Below are positions 34,226 to 44,177 of a stretch of 64,000 nucleotides of DNA, one piece after another. The position numbers were made by a program, and so were the translations under genes. The notes under the pieces were generated by a model, which saw nothing but the letters and a program-made list of their open reading frames with translations, had not been told where the DNA came from and searched no databases. The stretch comes from GCA-002722245 sp964230605 (GTDB lineage Bacteria > Bacteroidota > Bacteroidia > Flavobacteriales_C > GCA-002722245): the NCBI GenBank assembly GCA_964230605.1, contig CAXRIN010000058.1:1-64000 (forward strand), given 5' to 3'. Within the stretch, counting starts at the first letter, position 1; each line of letters starts with the position of its first letter.

Positions 34226-35488
34226 ATGAATACCATAATTAAGAAGCTCAAGAGTAGTCCTACTTTAAAAAACTTCGGGATTATTGTTGCATCAAGATTT
34301 CTAAGCTCAGGGCTATATATGTTCCTGACGTTTTACTTGATGGATGTGATGTCAGCCAAACAATTTGGACAATATTCATATTTATATGCACTAGCTGGGT
34401 ACATTCCTTTTTACGTCACTTTAGGAATAAACAAATCCTTTACAGCCTTTACTTCTAATATTTCAAATGAAAGTGAATACAATAACTATTTAGGCCTCTT
34501 TTGGAAAACCAAAATCATCTTGTCCTTTATAATGTTATTACTAATTGTAATTCATTACTTGTTTGTTGGAATTTTAATTGAAAGTGTTGTTTTGCTAGGT
34601 GGATTAATGTTTGGTTTTACCGAAAGTTTTAAATCCCCTGCTGAATCTAGAAAACAGTTTGATTTTGTGTCTTTAGTTGTACCTATTAGAAATGTTTTGC
34701 TTCTAATTATCACGTTCACTCTATTTTGGATTGATAAACCAAGCATCAAAAACGTAATTATTGCACTTCTTTTTGCTAATGGTTTGAACTTACTTATTAC
34801 CGGTATTCTTTATTTGAAAAAAATTGGCCCTTTTCAATGGAAAACCAATCTTCCATTTTCCACTTTGTTTAATCATACAAAATGGATCTTCGTAAAGGAA
34901 TTTTTACTCAACAACTTAGCAAGAATTGAAATTTTCGCACTAACCTATTTCGTAACAACCGGACAAATTGCAGAAGTTGAACGCGCCTATTTTTCGGGTG
35001 CCTTTACACTTTGTTTTGTATTACCAATTATTACGAACTCTTTAACAAAAGTACTTTTACCTGAAGTCGCCACTCTGACAGCCTCTCGTACCTTAAAATT
35101 CTATCTGAAAAAAATTAAGCGATCATTACGACTTTCTGTTCCAATAGCATTGGCTTTTTATCTTGCAATATTCACAGTTGTAAAGTTTTATTTCCGATCG
35201 AAATATGAAAACAGTTTACCCCTTTTTCCTTTTATTATTCTAGCCACACTTATTTCATTTTACTCTAATAATATTTCACTTATTTTTTACCGAGAAGGAA
35301 AAGTTAAATTCATTGGTATACAATCAATTATTCAATTTTTAGTGGGCTTATTAGGATGTATAACTTTAATTCCACTATACGGTGCAATGGGAGCTGTCAT
35401 TTCTTTACTTACAGTTCGTGTTGTTGGTTTTGTTTTAGTTTTGTCAAAGACTAAAAAGAGTTTATATGGGAAAACTGAATTTAATTAA
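34226..35488 (+). CDS. Wzx-like oligosaccharide flippase (first copy)
   Basis: 420 residues, about twelve transmembrane helices, polysaccharide transporter (MATE/Wzx-like) family. The N-terminus, NFGIIVASRFLSSGLYMFLT, is typical, followed by AKQFGQYSYLYALAGY. It would flip undecaprenyl-linked repeat units to the periplasmic side. The sequence is poorly conserved across the family, as usual, so the substrate cannot be inferred. Its last 23 bases overlap the next gene. Confidence 0.85.
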   Translation: MNTIIKKLKSSPTLKNFGIIVASRFLSSGLYMFLTFYLMDVMSAKQFGQYSYLYALAGYIPFYVTLGINKSFTAFTSNISNESEYNNYLGLFWKTKIILSFIMLLLIVIHYLFVGILIESVVLLGGLMFGFTESFKSPAESRKQFDFVSLVVPIRNVLLLIITFTLFWIDKPSIKNVIIALLFANGLNLLITGILYLKKIGPFQWKTNLPFSTLFNHTKWIFVKEFLLNNLARIEIFALTYFVTTGQIAEVERAYFSGAFTLCFVLPIITNSLTKVLLPEVATLTASRTLKFYLKKIKRSLRLSVPIALAFYLAIFTVVKFYFRSKYENSLPLFPFIILATLISFYSNNISLIFYREGKVKFIGIQSIIQFLVGLLGCITLIPLYGAMGAVISLLTVRVVGFVLVLSKTKKSLYGKTEFN

Positions 35489-36002
35489 AAATCTGATTTT
35501 CAAACAGAAACCTAAATTCAAACAGGTCGGTTCAGGCTCGGTGATTAAATCTGGAGACTTTTTTAGCACTCAAAATATTTCCATCGGTAAAAATGTATAT
35601 GTTGGACCTGGTTCATACTGGTATGGACATGGAAAAATATCAATAGGAAACAATGTTATCATCGGACCAAAATCAACTATTTGGACTGTTAATCATAATT
35701 ATGACTCTGAAGTTAGTTTGCCTTACGATGAAATTGATTATCACAAAGAAGTAGTCATTCATGATAATGTTTGGATAGGTGTAAACGTATGTATAAATCC
35801 GGGGGTGACAATTGGCGAAGGTGCTGTAATAGCAATGGGTAGTGTTATTACTAAAGATGTTGAACCACTTGCAATAGTTGGTGGAAATCCAGCAAAAACA
35901 ATAAAATACCGAGATAAAGACAAATACGAAAGGGTTAAAAAACTAGATAATTTTCATTATTTGGAAAGAAAACGACAGGGCATCAAAAAGATTAAGAAGT
36001 GA
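35466..36002 (+). CDS. Hexapeptide-repeat acyltransferase (first copy)
   Basis: 178 residues with a left-handed beta-helix of about five to six hexapeptide turns: ISIGKNVYVGPGSYW, ISIGNNVIIGPKSTIW, WIGVNVCINPGVTIGEGAVI and VTKDVEPLAIVGGNPAK. The catalytic His is likely that of the TVNHNY segment (about 76). It probably acetylates a hydroxyl or amino group of the sugar chain in the cytoplasm. It overlaps the flippase gene (23 bases) and shares a GTGA junction with the next gene. Confidence 0.87.
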   Translation: MGKLNLIKNLIFKQKPKFKQVGSGSVIKSGDFFSTQNISIGKNVYVGPGSYWYGHGKISIGNNVIIGPKSTIWTVNHNYDSEVSLPYDEIDYHKEVVIHDNVWIGVNVCINPGVTIGEGAVIAMGSVITKDVEPLAIVGGNPAKTIKYRDKDKYERVKKLDNFHYLERKRQGIKKIKK

Positions 36003-37138
36003 AAAAGAAAAACCTTTTACTTTGGGGGTATTACGGCGCAAATAATTTTGGCGACGATCTCATTTTCGAATCATTAATTCAAATTCTAGATCAAACGAAC
36101 CAAGACTATAACATATTTTATACCCTTAAAGATGAAAATTATAAATACGATGTTAATGCCATTCCTTTAATTTTCTTCAATAAAAAGCACTCAAATAAAA
36201 TAATCAACTTCATTTTAAATATTTGGTTTGTTTTTAAAACAGTTTTAAAAATGGACATCATTATTATTGGTGGAGGAACTCAATATTTCGAATTAGCATC
36301 AAGAAAATCAATATCTATTCCTATCAAATACTTAGCATGTCGATTGATGAAAATAAGAGGTAAAGTTTTCATCAATGCTGGTGTTGGGATTGGAGAAATA
36401 AAATCAAAAGTCGGTAAGCTTTGTTTAAAAGGAATTTTCTCAAAATCAAATTATTCATTCGTACGAGACCCCAAATCGAAAATCTTTTTAGAATCAATTG
36501 GTGTCCCTGAAAAAAAAGTAACATTAGGAAAGGATCTCTCCTATTATTTACCACTCCCTGCTGAAGATAAAATAGTTGAGCATCCTCAGAAAATAGGACT
36601 TAACTTTTTTGATTTTTATAACTACATCCAACATAATCAAGAAAAAAACAACTGTTTCATAAAGGACTTAAAACAATTTGTAACATGGCTAAAAATTGAA
36701 AAAGGATTTGAAATTCACTTTTTTGCTTTTCAAAATGACGCAGGCGGAAAAGATTATTTGTTTATGCAGAAACATTTCTCAGATATTGATGCCCCAATTC
36801 ATCTTTATCACAACGATACAAAGGAGTTTATTAAACAAATAAGCTCCATGGATTTAAATATTGGCTTACGTTTTCATTTTGCAGTTCTTTCCCTTCAACA
36901 CAACATCCCTTTTATAGGGTTAAATTATCAACCTAAAGTTGAAAGGGAACTCAAAACATTTGGATTAGATAATTACATCCTGCAAACGGATGAAACAAAT
37001 CAGCTCTTGGAAAAAACCAATCAATTAATTGGTGAATTCTCACATATCAAATCAAATATTAAAAGTACACTTGAAAGCAGCAATCATGAAGTTGATAAGA
37101 AGTTAATTGCTGAATTTATAAACACAATTAATGGGTAA
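35999..37138 (+). CDS. Polysaccharide pyruvyl transferase-like protein
   Basis: 379 residues. It has the polysaccharide pyruvyl transferase family (CsaB-like) pattern: LLLWGYYGANNFGDDLIFES at the N-terminus, IIIIGGGTQYFEL (about 84), SFVRDPKSKIFLESIGV (about 153), and IGLRFHFAVLSLQHNIPFIG (about 284). Members add ketal-linked pyruvate to sugars, giving a negative charge. The start is a GTG that overlaps the upstream TGA. Substrate and exact activity are not decidable from the sequence. Confidence 0.83.
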   Translation: MKKKNLLLWGYYGANNFGDDLIFESLIQILDQTNQDYNIFYTLKDENYKYDVNAIPLIFFNKKHSNKIINFILNIWFVFKTVLKMDIIIIGGGTQYFELASRKSISIPIKYLACRLMKIRGKVFINAGVGIGEIKSKVGKLCLKGIFSKSNYSFVRDPKSKIFLESIGVPEKKVTLGKDLSYYLPLPAEDKIVEHPQKIGLNFFDFYNYIQHNQEKNNCFIKDLKQFVTWLKIEKGFEIHFFAFQNDAGGKDYLFMQKHFSDIDAPIHLYHNDTKEFIKQISSMDLNIGLRFHFAVLSLQHNIPFIGLNYQPKVERELKTFGLDNYILQTDETNQLLEKTNQLIGEFSHIKSNIKSTLESSNHEVDKKLIAEFINTING

Positions 37139-38522
37139 ATTATTATCTATAAAATATTGGTATTTAATTCCGTTGATTTACTTAGGAATATTTTGGAATC
37201 AATATTTTGGAAGTGAGATTGTTGTTTATACTATATTCCTTTTTGGAATATTATTAAGTGTTAAATCCTTATCAGAAGGCACCTTATATTTCATTATCGT
37301 TTTACTTCTATTTGATGACTTCCCTTTTCAGGCTAAAGAAAATCAAATATTTAACTCTATTTATACAGCCAAAATATTTGGACAAACCATCACAAAACTT
37401 CTTAGTTTATGGCTATTTGGTTTAATTGTTTTGAAGTCTTTTCAAACCAAAAAAATAATTATCGGAAACTTATTTTCGAAAATTTTTCTTTCGCTAATGA
37501 TTATAGGTATTATCGTTGGAATTTCATCCTTAAACTATAAATATGCCGAAAGCTTTATCAACGATTTCAGATTCTTTTTTAATTACATAGTTGGCTTTGG
37601 AATTGTGGTTTATCTCTTATCTGAAAAAAAGTATTTCAAGAGTATTTTTCCTCTGATGACTTTAATCTTTTTATCAAAAACAATAGTGCTTACTGGAACT
37701 GCAATTATATTATCAAACTTTGGATCCATTTTGACCATAAAAGCTGGCACTGGGTCCTACCTCATCATTTTTGTAGTTTGTTACCTTTTATATTTATTAA
37801 CTGAGAGGAAGTATATTTTATACACATCAATTGGCCTCTTTTTAACCCTAGGGTTTTTAGTACTATCTGCATCTCGTGGTAGAATTGTCATTACAGGTTT
37901 AGTAATCATATTGTACATTTTAACTATTCGAAAAACTAAATACATTCCTATAATAATTGCCTTCACAGGCATTGCAACTATTGGGATATTCTTTATCAAT
38001 CCGTCATTAATAGATTATTTAATGTGGAAAATAACTTCATTTACTCCCCAAAAAGGATCTGGACAAAGTTCCTATGTAAGGTTTGTAGAAGTAAGTAACA
38101 TTTTACATCAGAATTTCACCAGTTTAAAATCTTTTTTCTTTGGTAATGGATTGGGTGGCTATTGGGATTCAAAATATTTTGAATACCCATTTGATTTAAA
38201 AAATACTTCCAGTTATCCTGAAGAATGGATTTTAAGAGATCGATATTTTAAGCCACATGGTATCGTGCAATTTTTACTTCTTAAAGTAGGTTTTATAGGA
38301 ACTCTTACTTTTTATGGAAGCTGCATTTACATTTTTATAAAAAACTTTATCAATTTTCATAAAAACCAACTCTTAAGTAAAGAATCTACAGCTTTTGTTG
38401 CTATTATTGGAGCCGGATTGCTCCCATTTTATCTTATCGCCTTTTCTGCCAAATTGCAATTATTAGGTGGCGTAATAGTGGGTATTTATTATTGTTATAG
38501 CAAAACCTTAAAAATTGAGTAA
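37131..38522 (+). CDS. Wzy-like O-antigen polymerase/ligase (first copy)
   Basis: 463 residues, about eleven to twelve transmembrane helices, with a large periplasmic loop (about 300-370) between late helices containing FFGNGLGGYWDSKYFEYP and PHGIVQFLLLKVGFIGT. The GNGLGGY plus following His-rich loop is a hallmark of the O-antigen ligase/polymerase fold. It probably polymerises lipid-linked repeats in the periplasm together with the first flippase and Wzz copies. It overlaps both neighbours by eight bases. Confidence 0.82.
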   Translation: MGKLLSIKYWYLIPLIYLGIFWNQYFGSEIVVYTIFLFGILLSVKSLSEGTLYFIIVLLLFDDFPFQAKENQIFNSIYTAKIFGQTITKLLSLWLFGLIVLKSFQTKKIIIGNLFSKIFLSLMIIGIIVGISSLNYKYAESFINDFRFFFNYIVGFGIVVYLLSEKKYFKSIFPLMTLIFLSKTIVLTGTAIILSNFGSILTIKAGTGSYLIIFVVCYLLYLLTERKYILYTSIGLFLTLGFLVLSASRGRIVITGLVIILYILTIRKTKYIPIIIAFTGIATIGIFFINPSLIDYLMWKITSFTPQKGSGQSSYVRFVEVSNILHQNFTSLKSFFFGNGLGGYWDSKYFEYPFDLKNTSSYPEEWILRDRYFKPHGIVQFLLLKVGFIGTLTFYGSCIYIFIKNFINFHKNQLLSKESTAFVAIIGAGLLPFYLIAFSAKLQLLGGVIVGIYYCYSKTLKIE

Positions 38523-39567
38523 AATTACAATCATAGATTTCTTAAGCAAAGGTTCAAGTCACTTGAATTTTAATAAATCCTATATTGCTGCCATCCCAAA
38601 ACATCTTCAAATACATAACTTCATTGGAAACCAATCTCACTTTTCTCTTTTAGAAAAAAATGGGTTTAACAACAACACGATTAACAAGGACAACCTTTCT
38701 TGGCACTTAAGAGTAACTTTACTATTCTTCTTACTCATAGCAAACAGTCGAAAAAACATAACGGTTCTTGCCTTCGAAAACTATTTACTTCCTGTTCTAT
38801 TCATATTATTTTTTCCTTTTTTTCTGAATAAAAGAATCACAATGGTAGTTCATAATAATGTTCCAGGGTTGAAACGAAAAGGTTTGAAAACACTACCATT
38901 TAAACTATTTATTAAAATTCTAAATCCTAAACTCATTTGCTTAACAAGTAAAATGAAAGAAGAAATGAACGAACTTGGGTATGAAAAAAATACGGTTTGG
39001 ATTCCTCATATGAACTACAAACACTTTGGCGAATCTTTGAATTCAAAATCAACAATCCATTTCGAAAACGAAAAAGTAAATGTAGTACTTTTTGGCAGAC
39101 AATCTAAACTATTCATTGAACATACACTGCCTCAAATAAAAGATATCAAATTTAAAAATCTACTATTTCATGTTTTCAGTGATGAATTGAAAGAATCAAA
39201 TAATGAAAATGTAATCATTCATAAATTCAAACCATCACAACTTGAATATCAATCACTTTTAAGAAATTGCGATTATGCATTTTTCCCAGATCTAAACGTA
39301 AATTTTCGTCCTAGTGGAATTTTATTGGATTGTATAAGTAGCCATTGTCCAATTATTGCACCCAATGAAGGACATTTTTCAGAATTCAGTAACGATAAAA
39401 TAGGATGGTTATATAACCAAAATAACTTGATTTCCATTCTGTTCGAAATTGATAAATCAATCATTAAACGAAGCAATTTTCCAAAAGAAAACTTTAACGC
39501 TCCAATATCTGAAACTTCTCTGGATAAGTTTTCTCTAAAACTTAACTCAATTTACACGAGCAATTAA
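38515..39567 (+). CDS. Glycosyltransferase-like protein (GT-B)
   Basis: 350 residues. An N-terminal domain with a hydrophobic segment at about 66-104 and a C-terminal GT-B domain starting near KVNVVLFGRQSKLF (about 187) and ending with FPDLNVNFRPSGILLDCI (about 259), a form of the nucleotide-sugar-binding region. The start is a TTG at 38515-38517 within the end of the Wzy gene; the first residues (MSKITIIDFL) fit. Sugar specificity is unknown and family placement is less certain than for the neighbours. Confidence 0.6.
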   Translation: MSKITIIDFLSKGSSHLNFNKSYIAAIPKHLQIHNFIGNQSHFSLLEKNGFNNNTINKDNLSWHLRVTLLFFLLIANSRKNITVLAFENYLLPVLFILFFPFFLNKRITMVVHNNVPGLKRKGLKTLPFKLFIKILNPKLICLTSKMKEEMNELGYEKNTVWIPHMNYKHFGESLNSKSTIHFENEKVNVVLFGRQSKLFIEHTLPQIKDIKFKNLLFHVFSDELKESNNENVIIHKFKPSQLEYQSLLRNCDYAFFPDLNVNFRPSGILLDCISSHCPIIAPNEGHFSEFSNDKIGWLYNQNNLISILFEIDKSIIKRSNFPKENFNAPISETSLDKFSLKLNSIYTSN

Positions 39568-39569
39568 AG

Positions 39570-40610
39570 ATGAAAAAGATCCTAATCCTACAAAATACAA
39601 TACTCCATTATCGCAAACCTTTTTATAATAAACTTGCTGAGCAATATGATGTAACCGTACTACATTCAGGAAAAGTAAGTGTAAATAAAGAAGATATTTA
39701 TAAAGAAATTATTACCCCTGTTAAATCTATTTCAAAATTTAAATTTCAAAAAGGTGTTTTAAAAGAGGTTAGAAGTGAAAAATATGATTTCATCATTGCT
39801 ATGATGGATATTTTTTGGATTTTTAGTATTATTTCTTCATTCATTCACCCCAAAAAAAGTGGATTTGCTTGGTGGGGAATTATTGCTGGTAAAAGTGAAA
39901 AAGGAAATAAAATAAGAGGCCTCTTCTTAAGAAATAAACCGACTATTTTCTATAACGAAGACGGATTACAAAAATTAGCAAAACTTGGTTACCAAAGTGA
40001 CAACTATACTTTTTGCACTAATACATTTCATATTGAAAACCGAATTGAATGTTTTAAAGAAGAAGAGAAAGACTCATTCCTCTTTGTTGGATCTTTGGAT
40101 AAGAGGAAGAACATTGAAATACTAATCAGAGCTTTTCATCAAGCAATTCCTAATATTCCTGAAAAAATCAAACTTAAAATTATTGGTGACGGAGAAGATT
40201 ATAAATTAGCTTCCGATTTAATCAAAGAATTGAACTTAAAAACAAGAGTTTCTCTAGAGGGAAGAATAACAGAAACTTCGAAATTAGAAAAGTATTACAA
40301 AAAAGCAATTTTAGCTGTTTCCTTTGGGCAAGCAGGTTTAGGAGTTTTGCAAAGTTTAGGCTACGGAGTCGCATTTCTGACTTACAAGAATGCTATTAGT
40401 GGAGGGGAAATTAGCAATATTAAACATCAACAAACTGGGATTCTTTGCGAAGACTCCATGGAAGACTTATCGAAGTATTTCATTCACTACTCCAATGATA
40501 TTACATCAGCCTTAAAAATGGGTGAAAACGCTTACAACTATTACACAGAAAATTGCACATTGGAACACATGATTAAAAAATTCAGTGAAGTAATAGATAA
40601 AAAATACTAA
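39570..40610 (+). CDS. Glycosyltransferase (GT4-like)
   Basis: 346 residues. Opens MKKILILQNTILHYRKPFYN and has the C-terminal donor domain SFLFVGSLDKRKNIEILIRA (about 169) and KLKIIGDGEDYKLA. The usual EX7E motif is replaced: the region reads FGQAGLGVLQSLGYG (about 251), with Gln where the second Glu is expected. This may be a subfamily feature or mean altered catalysis. The stop codon overlaps that of the convergent glycosyltransferase gene (last three bases shared). Confidence 0.8.
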   Translation: MKKILILQNTILHYRKPFYNKLAEQYDVTVLHSGKVSVNKEDIYKEIITPVKSISKFKFQKGVLKEVRSEKYDFIIAMMDIFWIFSIISSFIHPKKSGFAWWGIIAGKSEKGNKIRGLFLRNKPTIFYNEDGLQKLAKLGYQSDNYTFCTNTFHIENRIECFKEEEKDSFLFVGSLDKRKNIEILIRAFHQAIPNIPEKIKLKIIGDGEDYKLASDLIKELNLKTRVSLEGRITETSKLEKYYKKAILAVSFGQAGLGVLQSLGYGVAFLTYKNAISGGEISNIKHQQTGILCEDSMEDLSKYFIHYSNDITSALKMGENAYNYYTENCTLEHMIKKFSEVIDKKY

Positions 40611-41719
40611 AGGTTGTTTTCGTGAATCTCTTCCAAAATTTGAATATACCTTTCAGCTCTTTGGTCAAAAGTTAAAAACTCCTTCACCCTCTTTTTACCA
40701 TTTTCAACCAATTGATCATACAACTGATCATCCTTAATTAGTAATTCAATTTGATCAGCAATATCCTCTGGATTTAAAGGATCAAAAAACAAAGCATTAC
40801 CCTCGCCACAAATTTGCTTTGCAAAAGAAAGGTTTGAAGTTAAAATAGGTCGCTCCATTTTCATAGCTTCTGGATAAGAAGCGGTAAAACATTCCAATAA
40901 AGTTGGTAAAAACAATGCATCAGCTTTATTATAATATTCTGGACATTCAGCAGAAGTAATTGGCCCAGCATTTTTTAAGTAATCTGATTCCCCTCCAAAA
41001 GTAGTTTTAAAATCGTCCTCAGGAATAGTAAGTGTAAACTGGACTTTCAGCCCTCTTTCTTTTAATATTGGGATTACTTGATTTAAAATTCTCAGGTTTT
41101 TATGCGGGTAATTAGCCGTAATCGTAATAAACTTAAACCATTCTCCTTTCTCAGGTTGCTTTACTGGAAAATCAATAAAATTTTGATTGTAAGTATTATC
41201 CGCAACCCATGTGTTTGAAAGAGGAATATTAAAATACTTCAATAATCGTTTCTTTACATCCTCTGTCTCAACAACAAATAAATGAGCGTTTCTTTTTGTA
41301 AAAAATGCCTTTATCCCGTTTTGAATTTTCTTCTTCGTCCACATTTTAGTGGATAATTCTCCAAAAGCTTTCGAATCGGGGTTAATTAACCAAGGCATAG
41401 CAAACCCCATTAAATGCTTCGATTTTGGTATCCAGTAACTTGGACCAAAAATGGTAAAAACCACGTCTGGATTAATTTGTGCTTCAATCGCGTCCAAATC
41501 TTTAGATTTACCTTTTAACCAGTACTTAAATCCAAAATCTACTTTGATTACCTTAATTACATCAGGAAGTAAATCAAAATTCAATTGATCATATACCTTA
41601 CTTGAAGCCAACACATAAAATTCAAATTTTTCAAACTTGGATAGAAAATGTACAAAAGATAAGGTTACTTGTGTACCTCCCCCCACTCGGATGTTTGATG
41701 CGTTGATAATAATTTTCAT
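40607..41719 (-). CDS. Glycosyltransferase, antisense within cluster (GT4-like)
   Basis: 370 residues starting MKIIINASNIRVGGGTQ. The donor domain has FKFITITANYPHKNLRILNQ (about 197) and the EX7E motif in LLECFTASYPEAMKMERPIL (about 294-302). It is one of only two genes opposite to the plus-strand blocks of the locus. I start at the ATG at 41717-41719; an upstream frame has no support. A TATTTTTG element (41756-41763, minus strand) lies 36 bases before this start and may drive it separately. Confidence 0.85.
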   Translation of the reverse strand: MKIIINASNIRVGGGTQVTLSFVHFLSKFEKFEFYVLASSKVYDQLNFDLLPDVIKVIKVDFGFKYWLKGKSKDLDAIEAQINPDVVFTIFGPSYWIPKSKHLMGFAMPWLINPDSKAFGELSTKMWTKKKIQNGIKAFFTKRNAHLFVVETEDVKKRLLKYFNIPLSNTWVADNTYNQNFIDFPVKQPEKGEWFKFITITANYPHKNLRILNQVIPILKERGLKVQFTLTIPEDDFKTTFGGESDYLKNAGPITSAECPEYYNKADALFLPTLLECFTASYPEAMKMERPILTSNLSFAKQICGEGNALFFDPLNPEDIADQIELLIKDDQLYDQLVENGKKRVKEFLTFDQRAERYIQILEEIHENNL

Positions 41720-41843
41720 TCTATCCCTATTCCATAAAAATATGAAAATCACGCACAAAAATAACGTTTGTAATTTGGATAAGCTATTAATTACTGACTA
41801 TTCTGATCATTGGTAGAATAAAGAATAAATGAAAAGATTGCGT

Positions 41844-41851
41844 TATATTTG
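41844..41851 (+). promoter_or_regulatory. -7 element of SLBB operon
   Basis: TATATTTG, 18 bases before the ATG of the SLBB gene, matches TAnnTTTG. No TTG at standard spacing is seen. Confidence 0.6.
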
Positions 41852-41869
41852 GGGTCTAAAAAGCTAAAT

Positions 41870-44176
41870 ATGTCTAATTTCAAGATTAGCCTAACCATTT
41901 TTCTTGTTGGAATTTTATTATCAACATCAGGTCAAATTTCAATTAGCCAGATTCGAAATGCTGGAATTAAATCTGAAGATGATTTAAGAAACTTAGGTGT
42001 ATCCGACGCTGAAATTCAAAGTATTAAAGAAGAAATATTCGGAACTGCAGGTGACACGCAATCAAGTCCTTCTTCAGATGGAGAAGTGGGTTCAGATGAT
42101 GTAAAAGAACCAGTTGTAAACGAAACTCCAATTTTAGTTCCTGAAACAGAGCAAAAAAATACAAACGAGGAGTATACTGTATTTGGTCAAAATATTTTTG
42201 AATCAGGATATTTTACTATCAAAGAAAATAGTGATAGAATTTTACCCTCTCCAAACTACATCCTAGGTACTGGGGACAGAATTAGTATAACTATCTGGGG
42301 TGCTTCGGAATTTAGTAATGAATTTACGCTAGATGTATTTGGAAATATTACACCAAGCTTAGTGGGTAGAATTAACCTTAAGGGAAAAACCTTTGAACAA
42401 GCAGAGCAAATTGTGAAAGCTAGATTTGGCAAAGTTTATAACTTATCATCTTCCAAAATCGCTCTAAGCTTAACGTATTCAAAAGTTATTTCCGTTAACA
42501 TTGTTGGTGAGGTAAAAAACCCTGGAACATACAGCACTCCAAGTATCAACTCTGCCTTTAACTTATTATCTCTTGCAAAAGGTACCACGAAATATGGATC
42601 GGTGAGAGATATTGAAATAAGACGAGATGGAAGAATTATTAGCACGCTAGATTTATATGAGTTTCTTGTAAGCCCTTCTAAATATTCAAATACATTTCTT
42701 CAAGATGGAGATTTTATTGTTGTGAAAAGGCAAAAAGGTGTTGTTAGGTTAGATGGGGAAGTAAAAAGACCTGGATTATATGAAATTAAGAACAACGAAC
42801 AATTAACTTCAATTATCGAAATTGCAGGTGGGTTTGATGTATTTGCGGATAAGGAATCTGTAAATATAATTGGTGTCGACAAAGGGAAATTACTTTTCAA
42901 GTCATTCGATTTCCAAACTATTAAAGAAAATAAGCTGGCATTGAAAGATGGCGATATTGTAAAAATATTGCGTGTTCCAAATTTAGTTCATGGAATGGTT
43001 GAAGTAAAGGGAGCCATTAATGTTCCTGGAGAATATCAATTCGAAAGCGGTATGAAAATATCCGATTTAGTAGAGCTTGCAAATGGAATAAATAGAAACA
43101 GCTACCTTAAACAAGCTCAACTTATTCGCCAAAATGAAAACCTTGAAGAAACGATTATTCAAGTTAACCTAAATTCTATTATTAACAATCCGGGAAGCAC
43201 TGCAAATATTGAGCTAAAGGAATTTGATATTTTAAATGTCTTTAATAAAAGTGAATTTAATTCACAATATATAGTAATAGGTACTGGTGCACTTAAGAAA
43301 ACTGGCGAAATTGATTTTAAGGAAGGGCTTGAATTAAATGACCTTATCTTAGAATTAAATGGTTTTAAAAAAGAAGCAGACTTAGATAAAATAGAAGTTG
43401 AACGAGTATTATTCTCAAAAAAAGATAGTGCAAATGCATATGTTCAAATCATTAACCTAACTTATCCCGCAGATTCCAACTTTAAACTTGCTGCTCATGA
43501 CATTGTAAATGTTCGTACATTACCGGAATTCCAATTTCAAAAAACCATTACAATTACAGGGGAGGTTAAATATCCGGGTGAATATTCATTAAATGGTCAT
43601 GATGATAAATTAAGCGATCTTATTAAAAGAGCTGGAGGTTTAACAAATTGGGCTTTCACTAATGGTGCCAAATTAAATCGTAAAGAGAATAACTTAGGTT
43701 TATTGTTAATGGATTTAGATCATGCCATTAATAAATCTAATTCAAAATTTGATTACATTTTAAAACCTGGTGACGTTATAACAATACCTAAAAACACTAA
43801 TGTGGTTTCTATTTCAGGCGCTATTGGATACAAAAATGTAAATCAGGACGAAAACATAGTAAACTCACCTCTTCACAGAAGTAGACGAGCACAATTCTAC
43901 ATAAAAAAGTATGGTGGTGGATATGATGAACGAGCTAAAAGAAAAAAGGTATATGTTATCAGCTCAAATGGAATGGTTAAAGAAAGTATTTTTGGTGGCT
44001 TAATTAAACCAAAAATAGATCCGGGAGATAAAATTGTTGTTGAATATAAACCTGAAAAACAGAAAAAAGAGAAGGGGGAATCGGTTGATTGGAACAGAGT
44101 AATTGAAAATGCCACGATAAAAATCACAGGTGTTTTAACCCTACTCATCTTAGCTAACGGAGCTTTTGGTAACTAA
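41870..44176 (+). CDS. Multi-SLBB polysaccharide export protein
   Basis: 768 residues, a large Wza/OPX-type export protein. A signal peptide (about 1-23) precedes a Ser/Glu-rich linker, then the polysaccharide export (PES) domain (LGTGDRISITIWGASEFSNE, about 137; VSVNIVGEVKNPGTYSTPS at about 213) and several SLBB repeats such as GVVRLDGEVKRPGLYEIKNN, GMVEVKGAINVPGEYQFESG and KTITITGEVKYPGEYSLNGH. A hydrophobic helix ends the protein (about 745-765), likely spanning the outer membrane. It exports finished polysaccharide. It is followed by Wzz after one base. I start at the ATG at 41870; a TTG seven codons upstream overlaps the promoter. Confidence 0.88.
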   Translation: MSNFKISLTIFLVGILLSTSGQISISQIRNAGIKSEDDLRNLGVSDAEIQSIKEEIFGTAGDTQSSPSSDGEVGSDDVKEPVVNETPILVPETEQKNTNEEYTVFGQNIFESGYFTIKENSDRILPSPNYILGTGDRISITIWGASEFSNEFTLDVFGNITPSLVGRINLKGKTFEQAEQIVKARFGKVYNLSSSKIALSLTYSKVISVNIVGEVKNPGTYSTPSINSAFNLLSLAKGTTKYGSVRDIEIRRDGRIISTLDLYEFLVSPSKYSNTFLQDGDFIVVKRQKGVVRLDGEVKRPGLYEIKNNEQLTSIIEIAGGFDVFADKESVNIIGVDKGKLLFKSFDFQTIKENKLALKDGDIVKILRVPNLVHGMVEVKGAINVPGEYQFESGMKISDLVELANGINRNSYLKQAQLIRQNENLEETIIQVNLNSIINNPGSTANIELKEFDILNVFNKSEFNSQYIVIGTGALKKTGEIDFKEGLELNDLILELNGFKKEADLDKIEVERVLFSKKDSANAYVQIINLTYPADSNFKLAAHDIVNVRTLPEFQFQKTITITGEVKYPGEYSLNGHDDKLSDLIKRAGGLTNWAFTNGAKLNRKENNLGLLLMDLDHAINKSNSKFDYILKPGDVITIPKNTNVVSISGAIGYKNVNQDENIVNSPLHRSRRAQFYIKKYGGGYDERAKRKKVYVISSNGMVKESIFGGLIKPKIDPGDKIVVEYKPEKQKKEKGESVDWNRVIENATIKITGVLTLLILANGAFGN

Positions 44177-44177
44177 T

